Shown here piece after piece: positions 35,532 through 44,436 of a stretch of 64,000 bases of DNA (position 1 is the first letter of the stretch; the number at the start of each line of letters is the position of its first letter). The DNA comes from Pigmentibacter ruber. GTDB taxonomy: Bacteria; Bdellovibrionota_B; Oligoflexia; Silvanigrellales; Silvanigrellaceae. A model generated the notes under the pieces. The model worked only from the letters and a program-made list of their open reading frames with translations, ran no database searches and was not told the origin of the DNA. A program made the position numbers and the translations under genes. The stretch is taken from positions 124,001-188,000 of the forward strand of contig NZ_WSSC01000003.1 in the NCBI RefSeq assembly GCF_009792895.1, written 5' to 3'.

Positions 35532-36572
35532 ATGGCTAATGTAAAATTAAATAATATTACTAAATACTATCATAATAATAAAATACTAAATAATATTTGT
35601 GTTGATATAAAAGATGGAGAATTTATTGTTATCTTAGGTCCTAGCGGATGCGGTAAGTCCACATTATTAAGAATAATTGCTGGACTAGAAAATTTAACTG
35701 AAGGGGAAGTAATAATAGGGAGTGAGAATGTTTCAAATTTAGAGCCTAAAGATAGAAAAATAGCAATGGTATTTCAAAATTATGCTTTGTATCCACACAT
35801 GACAGTTTACAATAATATTGCTTATGGGCTAAAACTTCACAAAGTTCCTAAAATTGAAATACAGAATAAAGTTCAAAAAGCAGCAGAACTATTGCAATTA
35901 AAAGATCTCCTAAATAGAAAACCAAGTCAATTAAGTGGTGGTCAAAGACAACGTGTAGCTATGGGCAGAGCGATAGTGAGAGAGCCTAACGTATTTTTAT
36001 TTGATGAACCTCTTAGTAATTTAGATGCTAAATTACGAACTCAAATGCGATTTGAAATTAAAAACATTCATTCAAATGTAAAAACGACAAGCATATATGT
36101 AACACACGATCAAATTGAAGCAATGACTTTGGCTGATAGAATCATTTTATTAAATAAAGGTAAAATTGAGCAAATAGGTTCCCCTCTAGAACTTTACCAT
36201 TATCCTTCTTCAATATTTGTCGCAGGTTTTATTGGAAATCCCCCAATGAATTTCATGTCTTTTGATAGTGCGAAAATATTTCTAAATGATGTTACTTGGC
36301 CTACTCAAAATTGTATAATTGGTATAAGACCAGAAAATTTTAAAATTCTTAAAGAAGCTGAATCTTTTTCAAAAAAAGTAATTATTAAAATGACAGAATG
36401 TATTGGTCATGAGACATTAATTTATGCTTTAGATAAGGAAAATAATCAAAGCATTATCGTAAAGACTAGCGATTACAAAATTAATAATGAAAAAGTAATC
36501 CATATTAAACCAATAAATCAGAGTAGTTTACACTTCTTCTATAAAGAATCCGAACTTAGAATTAATTTTTAG
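35532..36572 (+). CDS. ugpC: Glycerol-3-phosphate ABC transporter ATPase UgpC
   Basis: The ATPase has Walker A GPSGCGKSTL (about 37-46), Q-loop NYALYPHMTV, signature LSGGQRQRVAMGRA, Walker B FLFDEPLSNLD and the H-loop YVTHDQIEA. The C-terminal TOBE-like region (about 240-346) is shorter and more divergent than MalK. 346 residues. It closes the operon and overlaps by 11 bases the convergent gene at 36562, so there is no terminator between them. Confidence 0.93.
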   Translation: MANVKLNNITKYYHNNKILNNICVDIKDGEFIVILGPSGCGKSTLLRIIAGLENLTEGEVIIGSENVSNLEPKDRKIAMVFQNYALYPHMTVYNNIAYGLKLHKVPKIEIQNKVQKAAELLQLKDLLNRKPSQLSGGQRQRVAMGRAIVREPNVFLFDEPLSNLDAKLRTQMRFEIKNIHSNVKTTSIYVTHDQIEAMTLADRIILLNKGKIEQIGSPLELYHYPSSIFVAGFIGNPPMNFMSFDSAKIFLNDVTWPTQNCIIGIRPENFKILKEAESFSKKVIIKMTECIGHETLIYALDKENNQSIIVKTSDYKINNEKVIHIKPINQSSLHFFYKESELRINF

Positions 36573-37191
36573 CATTAGAAAAAAAATGATTATATTTAAA
36601 AAGCTGATAAATATTTTTTGGCAATAAAGTTGCTCTATTCCTAAAGTATTCATTAGACGTTGGTAGGGTGAAATGAAATTCAATCATACCGTTAGGATAT
36701 TCTATATTTACTTCTGAAGAACAATTAATTTCACCTCCATGAAGCTGAATAGTTTTTTTAACTAAAGAAAAATTTTGAATATTTTTATCCAAAATCCGAA
36801 AATTTTCCTCAATATTTTCTCTAAAAAAAATCTTTAAATACTCTTTACTTATATAAAATCCATTTGTACCAACTTTAAATTTGATGTAAATTTTTCCTTT
36901 ATAAAGAATTTCATTTGTACAAAACCATATACTTGAATCAGAAAAAGAATTATCAATTAAAAATATCAAAATATCATTAAATACTGTTAGTATTTTTTTA
37001 GCATCAACAAAAAGAAGGTTATTATGATTTAATTTATATAGAAAATTTATAGATTTATCTTCATAATATTTTGAAATTTCAACCATTGAGCCTACAATTA
37101 TTTTTCTCACACATATAGATTTTTTATCTAATATACTTTTTAAATTTTTCTTATAAATTATATTTGCAATAAATTCATTGACTAAATTCAA
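36562..37191 (-). CDS. Degenerate histidine-kinase-like ATPase domain protein
   Basis: 209 residues. The C-terminal half reads like the ATP-binding domain of a sensor kinase: NDILIFLIDNSFSDSS (72-87, N-box position), then FSLVKKTIQLHGGEI (141-155) and GMIEFHFTLP (168-177). The nucleotide-binding G1 and G2 boxes have lost their DxGxG and GxGL glycines (TNGFYIS and IQNFSLV instead), and there is no phosphoacceptor histidine domain or membrane helix. A TTG start at 37191 is backed by AAAGGAG seven bases upstream. It may be a relic or a partner that no longer binds ATP. Confidence 0.5.
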   Translation of the reverse strand: MNLVNEFIANIIYKKNLKSILDKKSICVRKIIVGSMVEISKYYEDKSINFLYKLNHNNLLFVDAKKILTVFNDILIFLIDNSFSDSSIWFCTNEILYKGKIYIKFKVGTNGFYISKEYLKIFFRENIEENFRILDKNIQNFSLVKKTIQLHGGEINCSSEVNIEYPNGMIEFHFTLPTSNEYFRNRATLLPKNIYQLFKYNHFFSNAKN

Positions 37192-37237
37192 TTTAAACTC
37201 CTTTCTTCTTTTAATGATAAGTAATATTTTTAAAACA

Positions 37238-37271
37238 AATTTAGAACCATATATAATTTAGAACCATATAT
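37238..37271. repeat. Tandem 17-base direct repeat
   Basis: AATTTAGAACCATATAT occurs twice back to back (37238-37254, 37255-37271) without a mismatch, and a partial copy (ATAATTTAG) follows. It lies about 50 bases upstream of the degenerate kinase-like gene. Two adjacent copies could be an operator or replication slippage. Confidence 0.8.
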
Positions 37272-38009
37272 TCCATAATTTAGTATTTAACTTTTAAGTT
37301 ATTGGTTAAAAATACCATTTAAGAAAAGTAATTAAATTAAAATTTTAGACCTATAAACGATTTTCAAAGTTGCCATGAAATACTTATAAAATTAGGATTT
37401 ATGTTCAATCTACAATTAACTTTATACTACCCTACATTACGTATATTGTGACACACATTACAATTGTAGATAATACAGAGCAATTTTTAAATAAAAAAAC
37501 TAGTCTATTCATGTTTTTGCACTTAATTAGAATATTTAAATTTTTTGTTTATTTCCTAAATAATAAATATACATTCAAAAACCGTACATGGCATTTTACA
37601 TTTTTGTTTTTTTTAAATCAATCTAAAATCAATATTTTTTTTGTGCAATAAAATTAAATATTTAATGAGTAAAAATTTTTATTTTGTAATTAAATATCAC
37701 CTCTTTTTAAAATAAGCTTTAAGCACACACACGACTTGTTTTTGTTAATATAAAAGTAGTTGATTTCATTTTTCAATTTTCCTAATATAAAAACTAATAT
37801 ATATTCATATAATTTCGAATTATTAAAAATAATATAGATGATAATCATTTATTACTTTAATTAATTTTATATAAAATATTCATTATTATTTTTTTTTACA
37901 TCAAAATTAGATGATGAATTTTTAAAAAATGAATTGATGAATAGTTAAAAATGAGTAATCTACTTTTTTTGGGTATGGTTAAAAGGATATTACTAACTGA
38001 GGCTATATA
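37272..38009. other. Long AT-rich intergenic region upstream of the phage-repressor-like regulator
   Basis: Together with the tandem repeat this is the largest internal gap (37192-38009). It is almost all A and T, and the only longer frame (67 codons from a GTG at 37448) is Phe/Asn/Lys-rich with no features of a protein. A weak Fur-like ATGATAATCATT occurs at 37838-37849. GAGG lies upstream of the regulator ATG. I see no tRNA or attachment-site repeat. Confidence 0.6.
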
Positions 38010-38678
38010 ATGGATGATAGAATTTTAGAAACTTTTGGAGGCCGCTTATTTGCATGTAGGACACAAACAGGAAGATCAAAATTATATTTCCAAAAAAAAT
38101 ATGAAATAGATCGCCAAATTTTCTCGCGCTATGAGCAAGCAAACACAAAGCCTAGCCGTAAAGATAAAATCCAAATTATATTTAACGCACTAGTTTCCGA
38201 AGGCGTTAAGAATTTAAACCTAGAATGGCTTCTTACGGGCAGTGGGGAGAAACCTTTGCTTGAGGATATTCTTAAGGTAGAAGAAAATACCAAAGAAAAA
38301 GATCCTATAAATGCCATAAAAGATATTAATTTCTTCGAAAAGCGTTATAATAATACTATAAAACATCTTGTCAGTGATAATTCCTTATCTCCATTTTTAA
38401 ATTTAGGAGATTGGGTTTGTGGCGTAGCACATTCAGCAGATTCAATTTCTTTTATGAAAAATCAACTAGCAATAATTGTTGAGAAAAGCATTCCAGTAAA
38501 AAAAATTGGGATAGTTGATTTACTCTACGACGGTAATTTTAAAGTAAATAAATCAAGTAATAAAAGATATGAGAAAATACTAAAATCAGATGTATTATAT
38601 ATTGCTCCAATATTAGTAATAAGAAAAAGCAAAGAATATAGAAACATTAATAATTTAGAATATAAATTAAAATATTAA
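38010..38678 (+). CDS. Phage-repressor-like regulator: XRE HTH plus S24-like domain
   Basis: An N-terminal helix-turn-helix occupies about residues 8-62 (RLFACRTQTGRSKLYFQKKY, FSRYEQANTKPSRKDK). It is followed by the linker motif NLEWLLTGSGEKP common in CI-type repressors. The C-terminal part has DNSLSPFLNLGDWVCG (about 130-145), matching the catalytic-Ser segment of S24 peptidases, but a catalytic Lys is not obvious. No other phage gene surrounds it. It may be a domesticated repressor controlling the AT-rich stretch next to it. 222 residues. Confidence 0.7.
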   Translation: MDDRILETFGGRLFACRTQTGRSKLYFQKKYEIDRQIFSRYEQANTKPSRKDKIQIIFNALVSEGVKNLNLEWLLTGSGEKPLLEDILKVEENTKEKDPINAIKDINFFEKRYNNTIKHLVSDNSLSPFLNLGDWVCGVAHSADSISFMKNQLAIIVEKSIPVKKIGIVDLLYDGNFKVNKSSNKRYEKILKSDVLYIAPILVIRKSKEYRNINNLEYKLKY

Positions 38679-38697
38679 TAATATAATTGCATATTTC

Positions 38698-39471
38698 TTA
38701 TTTTAAAAAATCTTTACTTCTCTTTTGAAACTCATCAGATTCTCTTACTTCTTTTATTGTATCCCAAATTTTATTTGCCAGAACAGTATCTTCTTCCATA
38801 AATTTTTTTGAAATCATTAAAAAATACGATTTCTTTTCAAGTGGAGGAACTAATTTTAATACTTTATTTTTAAGCTTAAGATCAGAATTTATTATATAAT
38901 CAGCTCTATTATCTTGCAAAGCAACAGCCATAAATCTTTTATTTAGTAATTTTTCTAAAATGCTGATAGGCAATCTAGTTCCATCATCAACCCTTATATT
39001 CTTTTTTACAAAAAATTCATTAATAGAATACCCAGTTAATGATCCAACAGTACTTAAGCCTGAAATATTTTTACCATCCCACTTAACTTTATTTTCTCCT
39101 TTTAGCACATATAAAGAATACTGATTAGTATGTAATCTTTTAGAATCATCAATCTTACCATCAAGTTTGTGATTTTGTGTAGGATAGTAGCCAAATTCTA
39201 TTCTTTCTGCTTTAAAACTTGCAGCAAAGGCTCCATCCACTTCACCCTTCCGCAATTCTTCAAGACATCTATTCCAAGGCATTGGTATAAATTTTGTACT
39301 AATTTTTAATTTTTTTGCTACTAATCCTAAATGCTCTATGTTGAGACCAGTACCATTTTTTAAAACCCATGGATAAGAATCTTGATCTTCATAACAAAAA
39401 TTTAAAAGTGATTTAGATAATGCTGTTAAGCTAGAAACACAAACGAATAAAGTAAGAATTTTAATTAACAT
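38698..39471 (-). CDS. Periplasmic solute-binding protein, amino-acid family 3
   Basis: A signal peptide covers about residues 1-19. The SBP_bac_3 fold is recognised by WNRCLEELRKGEVDGAF, the hinge region and the C-terminal DNRADYIINS. 257 residues. No permease or ATPase is adjacent, so it may be an orphan receptor or use a transporter elsewhere. The distant relationship and the lack of canonical ligand residues leave the ligand unknown. Confidence 0.75.
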   Translation of the reverse strand: MLIKILTLFVCVSSLTALSKSLLNFCYEDQDSYPWVLKNGTGLNIEHLGLVAKKLKISTKFIPMPWNRCLEELRKGEVDGAFAASFKAERIEFGYYPTQNHKLDGKIDDSKRLHTNQYSLYVLKGENKVKWDGKNISGLSTVGSLTGYSINEFFVKKNIRVDDGTRLPISILEKLLNKRFMAVALQDNRADYIINSDLKLKNKVLKLVPPLEKKSYFLMISKKFMEEDTVLANKIWDTIKEVRESDEFQKRSKDFLK

Positions 39472-39542
39472 ACATATTTTTCTTTCATGATTTTAGAATA
39501 TTTTTAATTCTAAACTAATTAATCAAAGGAGAAAAAGGCATA

Positions 39543-40730
39543 TTATTGACTATTTATAAATTCATAAATATTTTTTAATTCTTTTAATGAATATTTATTA
39601 AAACCAATATTAAAAGTCTTCTTTTTTAAATCCATATATTTATTTTTATTTAGAAAAATGTCTTCTGAATGTTCTAACAATTTAATTAGTTCAATTTCGT
39701 TGCCAGCAGTAAAACTAAACTCAGGGAAGTCACTAAAAACTTCACATAATGCTCCTGCATTTGAATATAAGCTTGGTACTGAATTCTGTAATAACTCTAC
39801 ACCAACTCGGCATATTACCTCACTTTCTAAACTAGGTATTACACCAAAACTACAAACAGCAAGCAAACGATTTAAATCTTTTATTTTATCTTCTATCAAA
39901 AAAACTTGTTTAGTATTTTCTTTATTCTCTAAAAAATAAATGTTTTCTGAAAATTTCCCTTGCCCAAATTTTTCCAAATAATCTTTATATATTTCATTTG
40001 GATTTAAATTTGCTTTATATCCCAATAAAACTAATTGTGCATTAGTCTTAAATTTTGCATTAAAAAAAGAGTTTAATATATTTTTATGTCCTTTAACCTC
40101 ATCAAATCTCCCAATCAAAATAAAAACTAACTTATTTTGACATATATCTTGAAAATTATCATTAAAAGAATACCTATTACTGTCAGTTTTTGAGAAAATA
40201 GTATCTTTGCAGTAATGCTGAATAATAGTTTTTTTATTATTAAGATCAAAACCAAATCTATCTTTAACACATTGAGCAGCTAAAATAATTTTATCAGTTA
40301 AAACATTGTAAACAAATTTAGAAAAAATATTATTCTTTACTCGTTGTGCTTGTCCTCTAACTCGTATTATTTTTATTTTTCTAAATAAGAAAGGAAGTAA
40401 TAATTTCAATATACAGCATAGAGTATGTTCTCGCCCTTCAAAAACCCATATAAATTTTAATGTATTTTTATTTTTAAATAAAATATTTATAATAATAAAA
40501 AAGCTTACAATGAAATTATATACATTTTGATTGTGAATAGGTACATGAACAAATGAAATTCCTAATTCAGCACACTTTTTATCCATATGTGTGCTACCAA
40601 CTTCCGCACAATAAAGTATTTTCTCTTTCTTATATAAAAAATTACAAAGCTGTAGGCTATAATCACTAACAGCAGAAAACCAAGGATTAGAGTTTAAAAA
40701 TAAATGACAATACGAGGAATCTTGCAGCAA
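39543..40730 (-). CDS. Glycosyltransferase family 4-like (GT-B fold)
   Basis: The C-terminal donor domain has VFILIGRFDEVKGHKNIL (about 200), NIYFLENK, and VIPSLESEVICRVGVELLQ with the E-x7-E pattern. The N-terminal acceptor half is divergent. The start is a TTG at 40730, preceded by AAGGTG inside the end of the methyltransferase gene, so the two are coupled four bases apart. 395 residues. With the methyltransferase it may modify a surface glycan; the acceptor is unknown. Confidence 0.75.
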   Translation of the reverse strand: MLQDSSYCHLFLNSNPWFSAVSDYSLQLCNFLYKKEKILYCAEVGSTHMDKKCAELGISFVHVPIHNQNVYNFIVSFFIIINILFKNKNTLKFIWVFEGREHTLCCILKLLLPFLFRKIKIIRVRGQAQRVKNNIFSKFVYNVLTDKIILAAQCVKDRFGFDLNNKKTIIQHYCKDTIFSKTDSNRYSFNDNFQDICQNKLVFILIGRFDEVKGHKNILNSFFNAKFKTNAQLVLLGYKANLNPNEIYKDYLEKFGQGKFSENIYFLENKENTKQVFLIEDKIKDLNRLLAVCSFGVIPSLESEVICRVGVELLQNSVPSLYSNAGALCEVFSDFPEFSFTAGNEIELIKLLEHSEDIFLNKNKYMDLKKKTFNIGFNKYSLKELKNIYEFINSQ

Positions 40731-40734
40731 TGAT

Positions 40735-41772
40735 TTACACCTTACTAAAAATCAGAATTGGATTTGTTAACAAATCTTGTTTACTATCAGCTTCAACAAT
40801 TTTTTCCCAAATTTCATTAGGGTTATCAAATCCAAATAAATAACCTTCACTTTCAAGCTTTCCCTCACAATAAATGAGCTTCAACCCAAGTGATAATGCC
40901 ATATCATAGATATCACCTAAAGGTATACCAGGATCACTTGGATGCATAAATGCATCTGCAATACATGCAGAGCCAAATCCTAAATAGCGAAACCGGTAAA
41001 AGGTAGATGAAAATACTCCAAAAAAATTGAGAGTTTGCCAAAATCTTAATTTAAAAAAACTTGTAAATAATTTAGTTCGAAATATTCGTCTTTGTAAAAA
41101 TAAATCCCAAATTTCTGCATAGCGCTTTTGAATTCTTCTTTCTAATTTTCTACCATGATAACTATAAACCATAAGCCTTAGTAAACCATTTTTCTTTAGC
41201 TTATCAACCATTGATTTTAACAAAAAATAGGGTTCTGGCTGATGATGTAAAACACCAAAACACTGGATGTAATCAAAATCCCCTAAAGCCTTTTCTCTTA
41301 GAACCATTTCAGCATTCCCAACTAATAGCTCTACTTTTCTGAGTTTTCGGAAACAGAAAATGCTATACAAAAATGAGTGAAAAGATATTTTTGTTCTGGC
41401 TTTTCGAATAGCTTTTTTACTAAGATCAATTCCAATAATTTCATTTCCAAGATGCAATTTCCTGAATAGTAAAGGCTCATCAGTTCCACAACCAACTAAA
41501 AGTATTCTTTTTTCTTTGCCAAATCTTCCTTCTAAAAATCTCATGGATTGCCTTAGCACTTGATTTCGCTTTAGCCTTCCAAAATGAGCATAAGATCTAT
41601 ATATATCTCTAATTTTTTTAGGGAAAGTAAGATTATCCTCTAATATTGATTGAGCAAACCCACCATGCGCTACCAATTGCATTAATAAAGCTGGAGACTG
41701 AAAAATGGGTCGATTGGGGTAAGGAAAAGTATCATAAAATTTCCGCATTTTTTCAATTTTTAGTTGCTCCAT
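40735..41772 (-). CDS. SAM-dependent class I methyltransferase
   Basis: The SAM-binding motif ILLVGCGTDEPLLFRK lies near residue 90, followed by IIGIDLSKKAIRKA, VGNAEM and FDYIQCFGVLHHQ, the order of a Rossmann methyltransferase. A basic, Arg/Phe-rich C-terminal extension follows. 345 residues. The N-terminus (FYDTFPYPNRP) resembles methyltransferases associated with surface polysaccharides. It is transcribed with the GT4 gene. Confidence 0.8.
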   Translation of the reverse strand: MEQLKIEKMRKFYDTFPYPNRPIFQSPALLMQLVAHGGFAQSILEDNLTFPKKIRDIYRSYAHFGRLKRNQVLRQSMRFLEGRFGKEKRILLVGCGTDEPLLFRKLHLGNEIIGIDLSKKAIRKARTKISFHSFLYSIFCFRKLRKVELLVGNAEMVLREKALGDFDYIQCFGVLHHQPEPYFLLKSMVDKLKKNGLLRLMVYSYHGRKLERRIQKRYAEIWDLFLQRRIFRTKLFTSFFKLRFWQTLNFFGVFSSTFYRFRYLGFGSACIADAFMHPSDPGIPLGDIYDMALSLGLKLIYCEGKLESEGYLFGFDNPNEIWEKIVEADSKQDLLTNPILIFSKV

Positions 41773-41865
41773 TCCTTACTTTCCTCATATTAGTTGCTTA
41801 CTTGAGAAAAATTGTTCTATAATAACATAGAGTTCTATTTAACTAAAGAGTTTGCTACTCTTTGC

Positions 41866-41894
41866 TTGACACATATATTTTTGTAAAGTATTCC
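41866..41894 (+). promoter_or_regulatory. Promoter of tRNA-His
   Basis: TTGACA (41866-41871), a 17-base spacer and TATTCC (41889-41894) lie 16 bases before the tRNA. The -35 is perfect; the -10 is weak. Confidence 0.55.
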
Positions 41895-41909
41895 TTTTCC
41901 ACTTCATAT

Positions 41910-41986
41910 GGTGACTGTAGTCAAGCGGTTAAGACAATGGATTGTGATTCCATCATTCGGGGGTTCGAGTCCCCTCAGTCACCCCA
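41910..41986 (+). tRNA. tRNA-His (GTG)
   Basis: Acceptor stem GTGACTG / CAGTCAC, with the extra G-1 at 41910 opposite C73, which is diagnostic of tRNA-His. Anticodon GTG lies at 41944-41946 in the loop of a TGGA/TCCA stem. The T arm GGGGG TTCGAGT CCCC is present and CCA is encoded (41984-41986). Confidence 0.97.
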
Positions 41987-42180
41987 TTTTTTGCTTCTGA
42001 TTTTAATAGATAAGCCATTTCTAGATGTTTAGAGTAACCACTGCAATTTAATTATAAAATTAAATCAAAAGTTGACTAAAAAATACTATTTATATTCATA
42101 TTTTAAAAAATATTTTACAAATATAGTATAGAATAATGAGAATAAAACCGATAAAAATATTAGTATTTTTAGGAGTTTTT

Positions 42181-42651
42181 ATGAAAAGTAAGAACTTGAA
42201 AAACTTAGAACAATTTTTACGAAGAAGAAAATTTAGAAATGTAAATACAGTATCGAAATTTCTAATAAGTAAATTTTCTAATAACAACTCAGTATCAATT
42301 TTAATTCCAGAATTAATAAATGAAAAAGTTATAAAAAAAGAAGAAGAATTTAATGATTTAATTAAAAATCTTCTTCACTATGAACTGATTAAAAACTTAG
42401 ATAGTGAGAATAATTTTTTTTCTGCTTCTATAAATTTAAGAAAATACTTAGAAAATAATTCATTTGAAAATAGAAAAGGTAATAATGAAATTTATTTAGA
42501 TAGTTTAAAAATTGAGCTTGAAAAAATTAAAAGCGAAATTGAAAAATTGAAATATGATGTTTTAGAAAATAAAAGACGTTTAAATAATCCAAATGATTTA
42601 TGGAAGTTGAGATCAAATTTTGTTATAAAAAAAGATAAAAATTCAGCATAA
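42181..42651 (+). CDS. Small hypothetical protein with C-terminal coiled coil
   Basis: From ATG 42181, with AGGAG five bases upstream, 156 residues. A basic N-terminus (NLEQFLRRRKFRNVNT) suggests nucleic-acid or partner binding. A predicted helical middle follows, and a heptad-like stretch runs from YLDSLKIELEKIKSEIEKLK (about 109-128) on. An upstream in-frame ATG at 42136 has no Shine-Dalgarno. No family recognised. AT-rich codon use matches its surroundings. Confidence 0.6.
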   Translation: MKSKNLKNLEQFLRRRKFRNVNTVSKFLISKFSNNNSVSILIPELINEKVIKKEEEFNDLIKNLLHYELIKNLDSENNFFSASINLRKYLENNSFENRKGNNEIYLDSLKIELEKIKSEIEKLKYDVLENKRRLNNPNDLWKLRSNFVIKKDKNSA

Positions 42652-42654
42652 AAT

Positions 42655-43134
42655 TTAATTTTTTATTACTGCACTAAAAATTTTCTTTGCATCACTTAAT
42701 CCATCTTTAAATTCAACTAGTGCGTAAGAAATTTTTTTATTACCTAAGCAACTTCTACAATAAATATTAAATTTTCCATATCCTTCAATTACTGAAGAAT
42801 TTTCCTTTGAAATTAAATAAATATTATTTTCCCAATCTTCGGGGTCAAATGCTTGGAGATATTTGTATTCAATTCCAAACAAGTTTTTACAAGAATCTTG
42901 AAGTTTTTTTAAATCAATACTATTATTTATTTTAAATAATCTAATGTACAAGATATAATTTTGATTAATTTTTCTCGATAAATAATTCCAGCTTCCATAA
43001 TTACCTTCTAATTGATTAGTGTGATATAAAAACTGATACTGGTTCTTATTATTTACACAAACAAAATTAATTTCATTTGCAAAAGATGGAAAATTAACAA
43101 TTAATAAAGTAAATAAATAAAAAACACGTCGCAA
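42655..43134 (-). CDS. Small exported protein of unknown function
   Basis: A signal peptide of about 19 residues ends FPSFAN. The mature part is about 140 residues with five cysteines, including FNIYCRSCLG with a CxxC. It is convergent with the gene ending at 42651, four bases away. No family recognised. Confidence 0.6.
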   Translation of the reverse strand: MRRVFYLFTLLIVNFPSFANEINFVCVNNKNQYQFLYHTNQLEGNYGSWNYLSRKINQNYILYIRLFKINNSIDLKKLQDSCKNLFGIEYKYLQAFDPEDWENNIYLISKENSSVIEGYGKFNIYCRSCLGNKKISYALVEFKDGLSDAKKIFSAVIKN

Positions 43135-43318
43135 AACAAGCTCCTATTCTGAATAAATTTTAAATTTTTCAAAAAATAACGATTAAATCTATACAAATTT
43201 ATTTCTTTTGTCAATTGATAAAAAATTATAAAATAAAATTTGACAAAAATTAAAACAGAAAATTTTAGACATTCCTTTAAAAGTAAAATAAAATTAAGAA
43301 CTATCAAAAAGGCGTTAT

Positions 43319-43873
43319 ATGATAAGTATTAATACAAATAGATTTAATTTGAGAACATTATGTGAAAAAGATAGTAATGATATTTTTCAATTTACTAAAG
43401 ACCCGGAAATATCGAAATATTTAAATTGGGAATCTCACAAAGATATTCATGATACTAATGATTATTTAACAAGGATAATATTACTTACAAAAAAATTCCC
43501 AATTAGTAACTTAGGAATAGAGGTTATAGATAAAAATAGAAAAACAATAATTGGAACAGTTGGACTGCTACCTAAACATATTTCATCCCCTTACACTTAT
43601 GAATTAGGCTTTGTACTAAGCAAGGAATGGTGGGGCAAGGGAATTGCTATACAATCTGTTCAATGTCTAATGAAATATGCTTTTGAAAACTATACTTTAG
43701 AAAGAATAGAGGCTTTCTGTGTTACAGAAAACCTTAAAAGTTGGGCTTTATTAGAAAAAATTGGAATGTTGCGTGAAGGCACAAGGAGGAATTTCTTCTA
43801 TAAGGATAAAAGTTTTTATGATCTGTATATGTACTCAATCTTAAAAAATGAATGGAAAGAACCTTCTCATTGA
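43319..43873 (+). CDS. GNAT N-acetyltransferase, RimJ/RimL-like
   Basis: The acetyl-CoA fold has ELGFVLSKEWWGKGIAIQSVQCLMKYAFE (split motif about 105-130) and the C-terminal AFCVTENLKSWALLEKIGMLREGTRR. These are typical of the Acetyltransf_3 group that includes RimJ/RimL and spermidine acetyltransferases. 184 residues. Substrate unknown. It overlaps by seven bases the convergent universal stress gene. Confidence 0.87.
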   Translation: MISINTNRFNLRTLCEKDSNDIFQFTKDPEISKYLNWESHKDIHDTNDYLTRIILLTKKFPISNLGIEVIDKNRKTIIGTVGLLPKHISSPYTYELGFVLSKEWWGKGIAIQSVQCLMKYAFENYTLERIEAFCVTENLKSWALLEKIGMLREGTRRNFFYKDKSFYDLYMYSILKNEWKEPSH

Positions 43874-44295
43874 TTAATAATCAAAACATCACAGTAGGTT
43901 TTATTTGCAACATAATTTGCGGTTGATCCTAACATACCAATAAATGAATGATGATGTCCTGCTATCATTATTAAATCAATATTAAGCTCTTTTGCAAAAG
44001 CAACTATTCCCTCTTTAGGATCAGAAAAAAAGATATGAATATTTTCTTTATTAATTGGTCTATTTTCTATGAGCATTTTCATTTTTTCTTCTGCTTCAGC
44101 CATAGCTTCTTTTTCTAAATCGATATTCATTGGATAATAATAACCATGAACAGGAATTGAGGCTACTGGTGTGACAACATGACAAATATGAATTTCAGAA
44201 TTAAACAGCTTTGCTAGAGGAAAAGCCTTTTCGAATGATTTTATACTAGCATCTGAAAAATCGGTACAAATTAAAACTTTGTTGTAACTAGCCAT
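43867..44295 (-). CDS. Universal stress protein, UspA family
   Basis: The first strand is VLICTDFSDASIKSF. The phosphate-binding pattern G-2x-G-9x-G(S/T) is near the C-terminus (IAGHHHSFIGMLGSTANYV). ATG 44295 with AAAGGAAG upstream gives 142 residues; a start at 44328 has no Shine-Dalgarno. USPs bind ATP or AMP and help survival under stress. Confidence 0.9.
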   Translation of the reverse strand: MASYNKVLICTDFSDASIKSFEKAFPLAKLFNSEIHICHVVTPVASIPVHGYYYPMNIDLEKEAMAEAEEKMKMLIENRPINKENIHIFFSDPKEGIVAFAKELNIDLIMIAGHHHSFIGMLGSTANYVANKTYCDVLIINQ

Positions 44296-44436
44296 AAGTC
44301 TTCCTTTATTAAACAGGAAAAAATCCATCTATAACAGTTACAAAATATTCTTTATTTTAAATATAATCAAGGTTAAATGAAAGACATTTAGGCAACAAAT
44401 ATAATAATAAAAAAACATTTTTTAATTTTGTTAATT

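Noticed and set aside
37448-37651. 67-codon frame from a GTG in the 37192-38009 gap
   Set aside because: Phe/Asn/Lys-rich composition follows the AT content; no Shine-Dalgarno and no domain pattern.
37831-37855. Fur-like ATGATAATCATT
   Set aside because: Only the core half matches; the second half diverges and the region is AT-rich enough for chance.
38010-38678. Prophage marked by the CI-like repressor
   Set aside because: No integrase, terminase, capsid or lysis gene appears on either side.
41773-41909. Small RNA upstream of tRNA-His
   Set aside because: Only a promoter-like pair is visible; the stretch is too short and unstructured.
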